Assembly: GCF_900100185.1 (NCBI RefSeq)
Contig: NZ_FNEN01000008.1
Location: forward strand, 72,659-136,658
DNA from: Natribacillus halophilus
Lineage (GTDB): Bacteria; Bacillota; Bacilli; Bacillales; Marinococcaceae
Direction: 5' to 3'
Length of the DNA: 64,000 bases
How positions within the stretch are numbered: position 1 is the stretch's first letter; the number at the start of each line of letters is the position of its first letter. The position numbers were made by a program, and so were the translations under genes. Below the pieces are notes generated by a model, which saw nothing but the letters and a program-made list of their open reading frames with translations, was not told where the DNA came from and did no database searches. Positions 17,799 to 26,417 of the stretch are shown here, in pieces.

Positions 17799-18869
17799 TC
17801 AATCTCTTACACTCACAAATGCCAACAACACCGCCGCCAGTCCACCGGCAAGTTTTCCAACCACCATCGCGAATACGTAATTGGCATCGACCCCTGCGAC
17901 AAACCCGAGGTGTCCGCCTAAGGCAAAGCCCCCGCTGACACAAAACGCAGCCACGATGATTTTCCCGCGGCGATTCATTTCCGAAAACATCGCGAAAGCC
18001 GGGATCGTGTGAGCGAGGGCCGCGAGTAAACCGGCGCTGGCTTTTGCATTCATGCCAATGTGTTCACCGACACGACTCAATGGACGCTCCAGCAGCCGGG
18101 TCAATACATAGACGAGGGGAAATGCCCCGGCCAAAACAAGCACGATTTGACCGACGATAGTGATCCCTTCCGATAAAGACGCAAGCCCGGGAATGGGCGG
18201 GAACGGCGTAAGTGCTTCAACGCCAAGAAGGATGATACCTATAACAGCTATCGCTGTAACCGTTTTTCCTAGATATGTAAAAAGTGTAATCGTTTGCGCT
18301 TCATAAAAAAGGAGTCCCGCGCCAATGATGACAGATAAAAACAAAGCAGGCATTAAATTTACGAGCATCATGCCTAGGGAAAAGCCGGCAACGAGGCCGC
18401 CAATGACACAGCCTAGAGGCGCGCAAACGAGACCTAGTAAGATGCCTCGTGTGAAACGGGGCACATCTTCTTTTTTCAGCAGGCTGATCGCGACCGGCAC
18501 CGTAAACGATATGGTCGCCCCATAACTCGTTCCGATGAACACCCAGGCAAACACAGCCGCTGCTTCACTTTCGCCCAACTCAACGGCCAACGCGTGACCG
18601 CCCATATCCAGGGCCAGAAACGTGTTGATCAATGCCGCCGGATCAATCCCGAATCTTTCATGGATCGGCTCGCTGACCCATTGAATACCCTCGGCCAAAA
18701 TGGGCGCGAGAGCCACGATCCCAACGATCACAAGGGCAAGCGGCCCCATCATCCGAAAAGCTTCGAAAAATTTTTCCCCGAGCCCCAGTTTCGACCCCGC
18801 GATGTAATCCAGGGCACTTACGATCAGGAAGCACGCCATTATAAATAAGATGACTTGATTAATATCCAT
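17799..18869 (-). CDS. eutH: Ethanolamine permease-like protein EutH
   Basis: Polytopic membrane protein of 356 residues matching EutH, the ethanolamine facilitator of eut operons. The segments FLALDMGGHALA, YGATISFTVPVAI and HTIPAFAMFSEMNRRGK are typical. It is full length. No other eut gene (ammonia-lyase, microcompartment, regulator) is in the window, so here it is an orphan and might carry ethanolamine or another small amine as a nutrient. A TATAAT at 18908-18913 on the minus strand may be its -10. Confidence 0.9.
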   Translation of the reverse strand: MDINQVILFIMACFLIVSALDYIAGSKLGLGEKFFEAFRMMGPLALVIVGIVALAPILAEGIQWVSEPIHERFGIDPAALINTFLALDMGGHALAVELGESEAAAVFAWVFIGTSYGATISFTVPVAISLLKKEDVPRFTRGILLGLVCAPLGCVIGGLVAGFSLGMMLVNLMPALFLSVIIGAGLLFYEAQTITLFTYLGKTVTAIAVIGIILLGVEALTPFPPIPGLASLSEGITIVGQIVLVLAGAFPLVYVLTRLLERPLSRVGEHIGMNAKASAGLLAALAHTIPAFAMFSEMNRRGKIIVAAFCVSGGFALGGHLGFVAGVDANYVFAMVVGKLAGGLAAVLLAFVSVRD

Positions 18870-18932
18870 TGCTTATGCGGTCCTTAAAATCTGAAAATAA
18901 TGCATTTATTATAGCATAATGAATCGCATTAA

Positions 18933-18967
18933 AATAGGCAAGCCACCGTATTAAAACGATCACTTGC
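18933..18967 (-). terminator. Terminator of tlp
   Basis: GGCAAG and CTTGCC close an imperfect stem just after the tlp stop; TATTTTAAT follows on the minus strand. Confidence 0.55.
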
Positions 18968-18983
18968 CCTGTTTGAAAGGTTT

Positions 18984-19214
18984 TTAAGAGCGCCGTTGGT
19001 CCTGAACCTCATCTTCAATCTCGTCTCGCATGGCCTCAATGCTTTCTTCGCGCCGCTCGTTCTTCTCTTCGATTTGTTGTTTTTCTTCTTCACTCAGTTC
19101 TTCGTCGTGAGCTTTTAGGTAATCCTCGGCCTCATTGTGGTTTTGCAGCGTGTGTCCGATATTCCTTTCGATTCTCTCCGGGTTGTCGGAACGGTCGTCC
19201 GGTTTTGCCATCAT
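18984..19214 (-). CDS. tlp: Small acid-soluble spore protein Tlp
   Basis: Short, highly charged helical protein of 75-76 residues. KPDDRSDNPERI near the N-terminus and EEKNERREESIEAMRDEI near the C-terminus match the Tlp (thioredoxin-like, SspT) family, a minor spore-core protein made late in the forespore. AAGGAGG lies upstream of tandem ATG codons (19214 and 19211), and a near-perfect sigma-G promoter precedes it. This is direct evidence that the organism, or its recent ancestor, makes spores. Confidence 0.93.
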   Translation of the reverse strand: MMAKPDDRSDNPERIERNIGHTLQNHNEAEDYLKAHDEELSEEEKQQIEEKNERREESIEAMRDEIEDEVQDQRRS

Positions 19215-19238
19215 ACCTACCTCCTTTGCAATTAGCCG

Positions 19239-19268
19239 TAGTATGCCACTATAGAAGGAAAATATTCA
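19239..19268 (-). promoter_or_regulatory. Sigma-G-type promoter of tlp
   Basis: TGAATA, 17-bp spacer, CATACTA on the minus strand, matching the forespore sigma-G consensus, about 25 bp upstream of the tlp start. Confidence 0.8.
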
Positions 19269-19308
19269 CCTCGACACCAGAGCTTTTTTGGCAGGTAAGA
19301 AAGTATAA

Positions 19309-19378
19309 GCTTTCTTATCCTGCATAAGTGCAACTAAGGCTTTCGCCATGATTGGCGATAAGCCAAGTTTTCTTTATT
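19309..19378 (+). repeat. Interspersed hairpin element, copy 2
   Basis: Contains CTGCATAAGTGCAACTAAGG, then the GGCTTTCGCC/GGCGATAAGCC stem and AAGTTTTCTTTAT. A further stem (GCAGGTAAGAAAG with CTTTCTTATCCTGC, 19291-19323) overlaps its left side. It lies between tlp and the penicillin-binding protein gene. Confidence 0.75.
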
Positions 19379-19451
19379 GCTTTTTCTGCCTGTTTCAGCT
19401 TAAAATAAGTTGATCTTAAAATAATTTTTAAAAATTATGAGAGGGGAACAA

Positions 19452-21866
19452 ATGGCTAATTACCAATCACGGATGGACAGACGCCGTGCTGAAGACGCGA
19501 AGTCAAGCGGGAAAAACAACAAACGACCCAAGTTTAAAAAAGTGTTGATCAGCATAATGATCGTCCTGTTGATAGGCACGATGGCAGGAACGGCCACAGC
19601 TGCTGCATATATTTGGGATGCTCCTCCGCTGGACCCCGATGAACTCCTGTTTTCCGAAGGAGCGACGATTTATGATATGAACGACGAGGAGGTCGGTCGT
19701 TTACAGGGGACGGAAAACCGCTCTTATCGCAATATTTCCGAAATGCCGGAGCATCTTAAAGACGCTTTTATCGCTGTGGAAGATTATCGTTTTTATGATC
19801 ATAGCGGCATTGATATCCGTCGGATCGGTGGCGCCGTTGTCGCGAATATTACTGACGGATTCGGTGCCGAAGGCGCGAGTACGATTACGCAACAGCTAGT
19901 GAAACAAGCGTTTTTATCGACCGACCAGACAGTCAAAAGGAAAGTGCAGGAACAATGGCTCGCCCTGCAGCTGGAACGGCAATATTCCAAGGATGAAATT
20001 CTGGAAATGTATTTGAACATCAGTTATTTCGACAGTGGCGCCTGGGGGGTCGGCGAAGCATCCATCCGCTACTTCAATAAAGAAGAATTAAATGAGCTCA
20101 CGATTGCGGATGCGGCTGTATTGGCGGCGATTCCGCGGCGCCCTGCCCACTACAATCCGGACAGTAATCCGGAGGCTGCCGAGGAACGGCGAGATTTAGT
20201 TATCTCCTTGATGGAGGAACAAGCGTTGATCACCGATGAAGAAGCAGAAGAGGCTCGGGAAGTCAGCATTGAGGATCAGCTGGAGTTCACACCCGCAGGT
20301 GACAATTTCGCCTATCAGTCGTTTATCGATCATGTCATGGAAGAAGTGGAAGACATCGATGGCATAGAAACCGTCGATTTATACGCGGCCGGTTTTGACA
20401 TTTATACAACCATTGAAATCGAGGCCCAGGATTACGCACGGGACGTCATCCAAAGCGATGACTATATCTCTCAATATCCGGATGATGAAGCCTTTCAGGC
20501 CGGTGTTACCCTGCTTGATACCGAAACCGGGGCCATTCGTGCCATGGTTGGCAACCGACAAGAAAGCGAAGCCGAAAGAGGGTGGAATCATGCGACCGCT
20601 GCCAGTGGTCAGCCAGGTTCTACCGTTAAACCGCTCCTTGATTACGGACCGGCTATTGACTATCTGCAATGGTCGACGGGTGAGACCATCGTCGATGAGC
20701 CACATGAATATTCGGACGGAACAGCGATTCGAAATTATAGCGGGAGTTATAGCGGAAGTGTTTCCATGCGCGATGCGCTGGTACGGTCCTTGAATATCCC
20801 CGCGGTGAAAGCCTTGCAGGAAGTAGGCCTTGCTGATGCGCAGTCATTTGCGGAAGGTCTTGGACTCAACTTTGAAAATGATATGACGGAGGGCTATGCA
20901 CTGGGCGGTTTTAGCGAAGGGATTTCGAGTTTGGATATGGCAGCGGCGTATGCTGCTTTTGGCAATGATGGTGTTTACAACGAACCTCACAGTGTTCGCA
21001 AGATCGTTTTTCGGGATGGCAACGAAATCGAGCTCACTCCTGACTCGGAGCGGGTGATGAATGATTATACCGCCTATATGATGAGTGATATGCTCAAAGG
21101 GGTATTGACAGATCCGGCCGGGACCGGCCAGCGTGCCAATGTCGACGGATTACCGCTCTCTGGCAAGACCGGAACATCGAACTTTACCGAAGATGAACGA
21201 CAAAATTACGGCTTCCCCGATGGCGCGGTGCCGGACATATGGTTCAACGGATACACGACGCGTTATACAGCTGCTGTCTGGACGGGGCATGAAGGGGAAC
21301 GCAGCAGCGGCTATTTAGCCAGTGGCGAAGAACAACAAATCGCAAGGGATATTTTCCGCCATATCATGGCCAACGTTCATGAGGGAGAGGGAACTGAAGA
21401 CTTCACTCGCCCTGATTCAGTATGCGGAAACGGAGAGCTCTATGTATGCGAGGGCGACCCGTCACCACAAACGGATGATTCTACAGATCCACAACCACGT
21501 GAAGAAGACGAAGCCGAGGACGACATCGAAGAAGTGCCGGAAGAAGAAGTGCAGGAAGAAGAAGCACCGGAGGAACCGATAGACGAAGCACCGGATGAAG
21601 AATCAACGGAAGAACCGGCCGACGAAGAAGAGACGCCTGATCCTGAGGAAGCGCCCGAAGAAGAAACGCCGGATGAAGATTCATCGGAAGATCCGACTGA
21701 GGAAGCACCGGATGATTCTGTGGAAGAGACACCTACTGAAGAGAACGTCGATGAACCCAGTGAAGACGCTCCTGAAGATGATAGCGGCGCTGACGAAGAA
21801 CAAGATGATGCCGGAGACGATGATAACGAGGATGATGGCGACGATGAAGATGATGCAGAGGATTAG
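19452..21866 (+). CDS. Class A penicillin-binding protein (PBP1A family)
   Basis: Bifunctional peptidoglycan glycosyltransferase/transpeptidase of 804 residues. A basic cytoplasmic start is followed by one membrane helix at about 31-53. The GT51 domain has catalytic Glu110 (EDYRFYDHSG) and GASTITQQLVKQ; the transpeptidase domain has Ser390 in STVK, the SLN motif and Lys572 in KTGTSN. The last 130 or so residues are an extremely acidic Glu/Asp/Pro tail. GAGAGGGG precedes the ATG at 19452; a frame start at 19437 lacks a site. It resembles ponA but lies outside the usual recU-ponA context. Confidence 0.93.
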   Translation: MANYQSRMDRRRAEDAKSSGKNNKRPKFKKVLISIMIVLLIGTMAGTATAAAYIWDAPPLDPDELLFSEGATIYDMNDEEVGRLQGTENRSYRNISEMPEHLKDAFIAVEDYRFYDHSGIDIRRIGGAVVANITDGFGAEGASTITQQLVKQAFLSTDQTVKRKVQEQWLALQLERQYSKDEILEMYLNISYFDSGAWGVGEASIRYFNKEELNELTIADAAVLAAIPRRPAHYNPDSNPEAAEERRDLVISLMEEQALITDEEAEEAREVSIEDQLEFTPAGDNFAYQSFIDHVMEEVEDIDGIETVDLYAAGFDIYTTIEIEAQDYARDVIQSDDYISQYPDDEAFQAGVTLLDTETGAIRAMVGNRQESEAERGWNHATAASGQPGSTVKPLLDYGPAIDYLQWSTGETIVDEPHEYSDGTAIRNYSGSYSGSVSMRDALVRSLNIPAVKALQEVGLADAQSFAEGLGLNFENDMTEGYALGGFSEGISSLDMAAAYAAFGNDGVYNEPHSVRKIVFRDGNEIELTPDSERVMNDYTAYMMSDMLKGVLTDPAGTGQRANVDGLPLSGKTGTSNFTEDERQNYGFPDGAVPDIWFNGYTTRYTAAVWTGHEGERSSGYLASGEEQQIARDIFRHIMANVHEGEGTEDFTRPDSVCGNGELYVCEGDPSPQTDDSTDPQPREEDEAEDDIEEVPEEEVQEEEAPEEPIDEAPDEESTEEPADEEETPDPEEAPEEETPDEDSSEDPTEEAPDDSVEETPTEENVDEPSEDAPEDDSGADEEQDDAGDDDNEDDGDDEDDAED

Positions 21867-21952
21867 TGCAAACCGACTAAAATGAAAGAATGATCACCAG
21901 TAGTTGAAACGCCGATAACACCCGAGATAGTCCGATCACCATCGTTGGTAAT

Positions 21953-22408
21953 GGCGCCCTAACGTGTGATAGCTAAAACCGTTAGGGTGTCATCTTTCGC
22001 TTTTGGCGACCTAATCCGCTATAGACAAAAACGTTAGGGCTTCATCACTCGCTCTTGGCGACCTAATCCACTATAGACAAAGACGTTAGGGTGTCATCTT
22101 TCGCTTTTGGCGACCTAATCCACTATAGACAAAGACGTTAGGGCTTCATCACCCGCTTTTGATGACCTAATCCACTATAGACAAAGACGATAGGGCTTCA
22201 TCACCCGCTTTTGATGACCTAATCCACTATAGACAAAGACGATAGGGCTTCATCACCCGCTTTTGATGACCTAATCCACTATAGACAAAGACGATAGGGC
22301 TTCATCACCCGCTTTTGATGACCTAATCCACTATAGACAAAGACGATAGGGCTTCATCACCCGCTTTTGATGACCTAATCCACTATAGACAAAGACGTTA
22401 GGGCGTCA
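21953..22408. repeat. 52-bp tandem repeat array, about 8.7 copies
   Basis: Units start at 21953, 22005, 22057, 22109, 22161, 22213, 22265, 22317 and 22369, each exactly 52 bp. The core reads CCTAATCCACTATAGACAAA then GACGTTAGGG or GACGATAGGG, TTCATCACCCGCTTTTGATG. CCTAA/TTAGG and TCATCA/TGATGA make each unit potentially fold into two hairpins. First units diverge; the 22161-22369 units are almost identical. It fills most of the 668-bp gap between two convergent genes, and no gene is visible in it. Confidence 0.92.
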
Positions 22409-22483
22409 ACGTGATGTATTGTGAGCCATTAGCGTGATTTCACCTGTATAACCCAAAAAACGCTTCGCCGTGGCCAGACATCG

Positions 22484-22518
22484 AAAAAATGAAGGTCCCT
22501 TTTCTATAAAAGGGGCCT
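22484..22518 (-). terminator. Terminator of the acyl-CoA degradation operon
   Basis: GGCCCCTTTT and AAAAGGGACC pair around ATAG and are followed by TTCATTTTTT on the minus strand. Confidence 0.85.
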
Positions 22519-22534
22519 CCTGTTGTTACGGGCA

Positions 22535-23680
22535 TCACAGCCCAAGGTTTTTCGCAATGATATTTTTCATGATTTCATTTGATCCAGCATAGATGGAGGC
22601 GACGGCAACGTCCCGGTATCTTCTCGCGATTTCATACTCTTCCATATACCCGTAGCCCCCGTGCAGTTGCATACATTCTGTCGCTACCTTTTGCGCCAGA
22701 TCCGTCGTCCACCATTTGGCCATCGATACCTCCGTCTCGACACCCTCCCCTGCCATATGTCTCTTGATAAGCTGATCGATAAATGTACGACCCAGTTGGG
22801 CTTCTGTTGCCATTTCCGTCATTTTAAACTGCGTGTTCTGGAACTTGCTGATCGGGCGGCCGAAAGCCGTTCGTTGTTTGACGTAATCCATCGTAATCTC
22901 GATCATTCTTTCCACACTGGCGATCGCACCGATCGCTACGATGAGTCGTTCCTGTTGCAACTTCTCCATTAAATAGTAAAATCCTTGATTCTCTTCACCC
23001 AGCAGATTTTCTGCCGGCACCCTGGCATCTTCAAAAATGAGCTCCGACGTATCTTGCGAGTGCTGACCAACCTTTTGTAGTTGTTTCCCTTTCGAAAAAC
23101 CCGGCGTTCCGTCCTCCACAACGATCAAACTGATGCCTTTATGTGCCGGGTCTGCTTTTGGGTCTGTTTTACAAACGACAACGACAAGGTCGGTGAGCAG
23201 CCCGTTGGTAATAAACGTTTTTTCGCCATTGATAATATAGTCGTCCCCGTCTTTGACCGCCGTCGTCTTAACGGCCGCGAGGTCTGAGCCCACACCGGGT
23301 TCGGTCATGGCAATCGAGGAGATCATCTCACCGCTAACCGCCTTCGGCAACCATCGTTGCTTTTGCTCCTCGTTCCCATATGTCTCAATATAAGGCATGA
23401 CAATATCATTATGAAGACCGATGCCGAGCAGCCCCCCGCCGACCTTTTCCATTTCCTCGTTAATAATCACCGCGTAACCAAAATCCGTGTTCAGTCCTCC
23501 GTATGCTTCATCGACTTGCGGACAAAGGTAGCCTTGTTCCCCCAACTTCCGCCAAAAATCGCGGGAGACTTGTTTGTCTTCTTCCCATTTATCGTAATAC
23601 GGCACAGCCTCTTTTTGTAAAAATTGCCGAAGTGAGCGCCGAAAAATGTCATGCTCTTCCTGCAAGTAAGGATGATTCAA
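22535..23680 (-). CDS. Acyl-CoA dehydrogenase
   Basis: FAD-dependent enzyme introducing the alpha,beta double bond into acyl-CoA in beta-oxidation. AMTEPGVGSDLAAVKTTA binds FAD and substrate, and the catalytic glutamate is in HGGYGYMEEYEIAR near residue 355; the protein ends with NEIMKNIIAKNLGL. I choose the TTG at 23680, whose product begins NHPYLQEEHDIFRRSLR and which follows GGAGGAGG; the ATG at 23701 coincides with that site. About 381 residues. Last gene of a TetR-thiolase-SDR operon. Chain-length preference is unknown. Confidence 0.92.
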   Translation of the reverse strand: MNHPYLQEEHDIFRRSLRQFLQKEAVPYYDKWEEDKQVSRDFWRKLGEQGYLCPQVDEAYGGLNTDFGYAVIINEEMEKVGGGLLGIGLHNDIVMPYIETYGNEEQKQRWLPKAVSGEMISSIAMTEPGVGSDLAAVKTTAVKDGDDYIINGEKTFITNGLLTDLVVVVCKTDPKADPAHKGISLIVVEDGTPGFSKGKQLQKVGQHSQDTSELIFEDARVPAENLLGEENQGFYYLMEKLQQERLIVAIGAIASVERMIEITMDYVKQRTAFGRPISKFQNTQFKMTEMATEAQLGRTFIDQLIKRHMAGEGVETEVSMAKWWTTDLAQKVATECMQLHGGYGYMEEYEIARRYRDVAVASIYAGSNEIMKNIIAKNLGL

Positions 23681-23712
23681 AACCTCACACACCTCCTCCA
23701 TTCATTGTAATA

Positions 23713-24480
23713 TCACTTCGGCTGCATCCGGATCGCCCCGTCGAGACGAATGACATCCCCGTTGAGCATCGGATTCTCAATAATGTTCCCTGCGAGTTGG
23801 GCGTATTCTTTTACATGTCCAAGCCGCTGGGGAAAAGGGGTCATGTCACCGAGAGCTGTTCTCGCTTTCTCCGGCAGCTCGGCAAACAATGGCGTGTCAA
23901 ACAGACCCGGGGCTATCGTCATCACACGGATGCCGTGTTTCGACAGATCCCTGGCGATCGGAAGGGTCATCCCGACAATGCCGCCTTTTGACGCGCTGTA
24001 AGCGGCCTGCCCGATTTGTCCCTCATAAGCGGCGACAGACGCCGTATTCACGATCACGCCCCGTTCTCCTTCTTCGTTTGCATCGTTTTCCGCCATTTTC
24101 TCCGCTGCCAGACGGATCACATTAAACGTGCCTATCAAGTTCACCTGAATGACATTGGCAAAAGAACCAAGATCATGCGGTCCCTTTCCGCTAACGGTTT
24201 TATCCGCGGCGCTTATTCCCGCACAATTAACAACGACATCAATCCTTCCAAAAGCTTCAATCGCTTCATTAACGGCTGCCTGCACACTGTCTTCACTCGT
24301 TACATCCGTTTTGACGAAACGAACTGGCTCACCGAGGTCTGCGGCCAGGCTTGCCCCTTTCTCCTCCTGCAGATCAAAAATAACCGCGTTGCCACCATCG
24401 GCAACCACCTTTCTTACCGTCGCTTCACCAAGGCCGGAAACACCGCCGGTGACGACCGCTGTAGAACCCTGCATTTGCAT
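23713..24480 (-). CDS. SDR-family 3-hydroxyacyl-CoA dehydrogenase (type 2-like)
   Basis: Classical short-chain dehydrogenase of 255 residues with TGGVSGLG cofactor motif at about 11-18, NCAG at about 85-88 and YSASK active site at about 160. [15 protein letters not shown] at the C-terminus is typical of the type 2 (HSD17B10-like) 3-hydroxyacyl-CoA or 3-hydroxy-2-methylbutyryl-CoA dehydrogenases. The ATG at 24480 has AAGGAG nine bases upstream. It lies between thiolase and acyl-CoA dehydrogenase, fitting a beta-oxidation or branched acyl-CoA role. Confidence 0.9.
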   Translation of the reverse strand: MQMQGSTAVVTGGVSGLGEATVRKVVADGGNAVIFDLQEEKGASLAADLGEPVRFVKTDVTSEDSVQAAVNEAIEAFGRIDVVVNCAGISAADKTVSGKGPHDLGSFANVIQVNLIGTFNVIRLAAEKMAENDANEEGERGVIVNTASVAAYEGQIGQAAYSASKGGIVGMTLPIARDLSKHGIRVMTIAPGLFDTPLFAELPEKARTALGDMTPFPQRLGHVKEYAQLAGNIIENPMLNGDVIRLDGAIRMQPK

Positions 24481-24505
24481 CTGGATCATCTCCTTTACGC
24501 TCATT

Positions 24506-25630
24506 TCAGTCTAGTCGTTCGATAATCGTGGCGTTTGCCATCCCATGCCCTTCACACATCGTCTGTAAGCCGTATCGCAACCCGGCTCGTTCCATTTCCG
24601 ATAACATCGTACATAGCAAGCGCGTGCCGCTGGCACCGAGCGGATGACCGATAGCAATCGCTCCGCCATTCACGTTTAATTTCTGCGGATCAGCCCCGGT
24701 TTCCTGAAGCCACGCCAATGGAACGGAGGCGAACGCTTCATTTACTTCAAAAATATCGATATCTGAGATGTTGAGCCCGGCTTTTTGCAACACCATGGAA
24801 GTCGCGGGGATCGGCGCCGTCAACATCAACGTCGGATCGTCACCAACAACAGAGCGAGCCACGACGCGAAAGCGCGGCTGCAGCCCAAGCGCTTCAGCTT
24901 TTTCCCTGGACATGAGCAAAACGGCTGATGCGCCATCGCTAATCTGGCTCGCATTGCCGGGCGTGATTTTTCCGTCTTCCTTAAAAGCCGGTTTCAATCC
25001 GTGAAGTTTTTCAAGATTTGTATCCGCGCGCGGTCCTTCGTCTTCTTTCGTTGTTGCAACGGGCATAAGCTCCCGCTCAAACCTTCCTTCTTTTTGGGCA
25101 ATCACCGCTTTTTCGTGGCTTTCCAGGGAAAATTCATCCAATTGATCTCGGCTGAAGCCCCATTTATCAGCAATTCGATCCGCGGACAAGCCTTGATTAA
25201 TCATTTCATAGCGGGATGTTAAAGCCTCACTAAAAGGTGTGCCCTTCATATTGGAACCTATGGGCACGCGCGACATATTCTCTATTCCCCCTGCGACGAC
25301 AACATCCATATCCCCGCTCAAAATCGCCTGGGCGGCAAAATGCACCGCCTGTTGGCTGGAGCCGCATTGGCGGTCAATGGTCGTGCCCGGGACTTGCGCC
25401 GGGTAATCGGCCATCAAGGCGGCCATGCGCGCAACATCAAAGGCTTGCTCCCCGACTTGCGACACACACCCGTATATGACATCCTCAATCTCACCCGCTG
25501 AAATGTCTGCCCGCTTCACGAGTTCTTTCAATGGTTCTGCAGCCAATTCGTCCGCCCGTATCCCGCTTAATCCGCCGTCCCGCTTTCCTACCGGCGTCCT
25601 GACCGCCTCTACAATCACGGCTTCCCTCAT
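24506..25630 (-). CDS. Acetyl-CoA acyltransferase (thiolase)
   Basis: Thiolase-fold enzyme of 374 residues that cleaves 3-oxoacyl-CoA. The acyl-accepting nucleophile is Cys89 ([10 protein letters not shown]), the histidine lies in [10 protein letters not shown], and the C-terminal acid-base cysteine in [10 protein letters not shown]. It lies 25 bp upstream of the SDR gene and 17 bp after the TetR gene. It probably completes the same degradative cycle as its neighbours; a biosynthetic acetoacetyl-CoA role is less likely in this setting. Confidence 0.93.
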   Translation of the reverse strand: MREAVIVEAVRTPVGKRDGGLSGIRADELAAEPLKELVKRADISAGEIEDVIYGCVSQVGEQAFDVARMAALMADYPAQVPGTTIDRQCGSSQQAVHFAAQAILSGDMDVVVAGGIENMSRVPIGSNMKGTPFSEALTSRYEMINQGLSADRIADKWGFSRDQLDEFSLESHEKAVIAQKEGRFERELMPVATTKEDEGPRADTNLEKLHGLKPAFKEDGKITPGNASQISDGASAVLLMSREKAEALGLQPRFRVVARSVVGDDPTLMLTAPIPATSMVLQKAGLNISDIDIFEVNEAFASVPLAWLQETGADPQKLNVNGGAIAIGHPLGASGTRLLCTMLSEMERAGLRYGLQTMCEGHGMANATIIERLD

Positions 25631-25647
25631 TGGTTTCGACCTCTCCC

Positions 25648-26238
25648 TTATACAAGAATCCTTAATAAATAGTTTGACATCAGCTCGGCGATCTCCCTCT
25701 CATCCTTTTCCCCTCGCGGCGAATACCACTGGTTCACCCCATTCAAGGCAGGCAGAATAATCATCCTTACCATTTTTGTATCCAAAGAGGGGAAATCACC
25801 TGATGCAATGCCTTCAGCAATGAATTGATCGAAATACTTTTCATATTGGGCTCTCTTTTTCTTAACGTCTTCCAAATAGTGCGCAGATAACGACTGTTCC
25901 GGGTTGACCATAATGTTAAATAGCGATTTTTCCTGAATGGCAAATTGAATATGTTCCGTCATCGCTTTTTTCAGCTTATCCGCCGGTGACCCATCGGTTA
26001 GGGATATCTTTTCTATGCGCTCGATGCTTTGCTCGAGAATCATCGTATGACACTGATAAAGAAGATCTTCTTTGTTTTTAAAATAATAATAGATAGACCC
26101 CTTCGTCATTAAAAGTTCAGCTGCAATGTCTTCCATCGTCGTTTTGTGATCATCTTTTTCAGATAATAGCTTGGCGGCTGAACGTAAAATATCTTCCTTT
26201 TTCTTGGCAATCTTTCGCTCGCGTAGGGACAATCGCAT
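25648..26238 (-). CDS. TetR/AcrR-family regulator, FadR-like
   Basis: Transcription factor of 196 residues. The N-terminal helix-turn-helix spans about 14-60 (TTMEDIAAELLMTKGSIYYYF); the C-terminal ligand domain resembles the Bacillus FadR group that binds acyl-CoA. It is first in the thiolase-SDR-acyl-CoA dehydrogenase operon and likely represses it, releasing on acyl-CoA. A cre-like site in the leader suggests added CcpA control. Confidence 0.88.
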   Translation of the reverse strand: MRLSLRERKIAKKKEDILRSAAKLLSEKDDHKTTMEDIAAELLMTKGSIYYYFKNKEDLLYQCHTMILEQSIERIEKISLTDGSPADKLKKAMTEHIQFAIQEKSLFNIMVNPEQSLSAHYLEDVKKKRAQYEKYFDQFIAEGIASGDFPSLDTKMVRMIILPALNGVNQWYSPRGEKDEREIAELMSNYLLRILV

Positions 26239-26250
26239 TCACTTCCTTGC

Positions 26251-26264
26251 TGTAAGCGCTTTTA
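26251..26264. promoter_or_regulatory. Probable cre (CcpA) site
   Basis: TGTAAGCGCTTTTA on the plus strand matches 13 of 14 positions of TGWAANCGNTNWCA. It lies between the -10 and the TetR start codon, a position expected to block transcription when glucose is present. Confidence 0.6.
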
Positions 26265-26266
26265 TT

Positions 26267-26295
26267 ATTCTATCAATTTATTTTTTAAACTTCAA
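26267..26295 (-). promoter_or_regulatory. Promoter of the acyl-CoA operon
   Basis: TTGAAG, 17-bp spacer, TAGAAT on the minus strand, just upstream of the cre-like site and the TetR gene. Confidence 0.65.
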
Positions 26296-26417
26296 GTCAA
26301 TTTTTTCAACTTTACAAAATAAAATCGCCAACCATTTACGTTTAATGCCAATAGCATCTTGGGTATTTGGGTATCACAATACAGAAGTGTTCAAATCTTA
26401 GCGATGGAGGACTAAGT

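Noticed and set aside
21953-22408. The 52-bp array as a CRISPR
   Set aside because: Repeats are contiguous with no unique spacers, and no cas gene is in the window.
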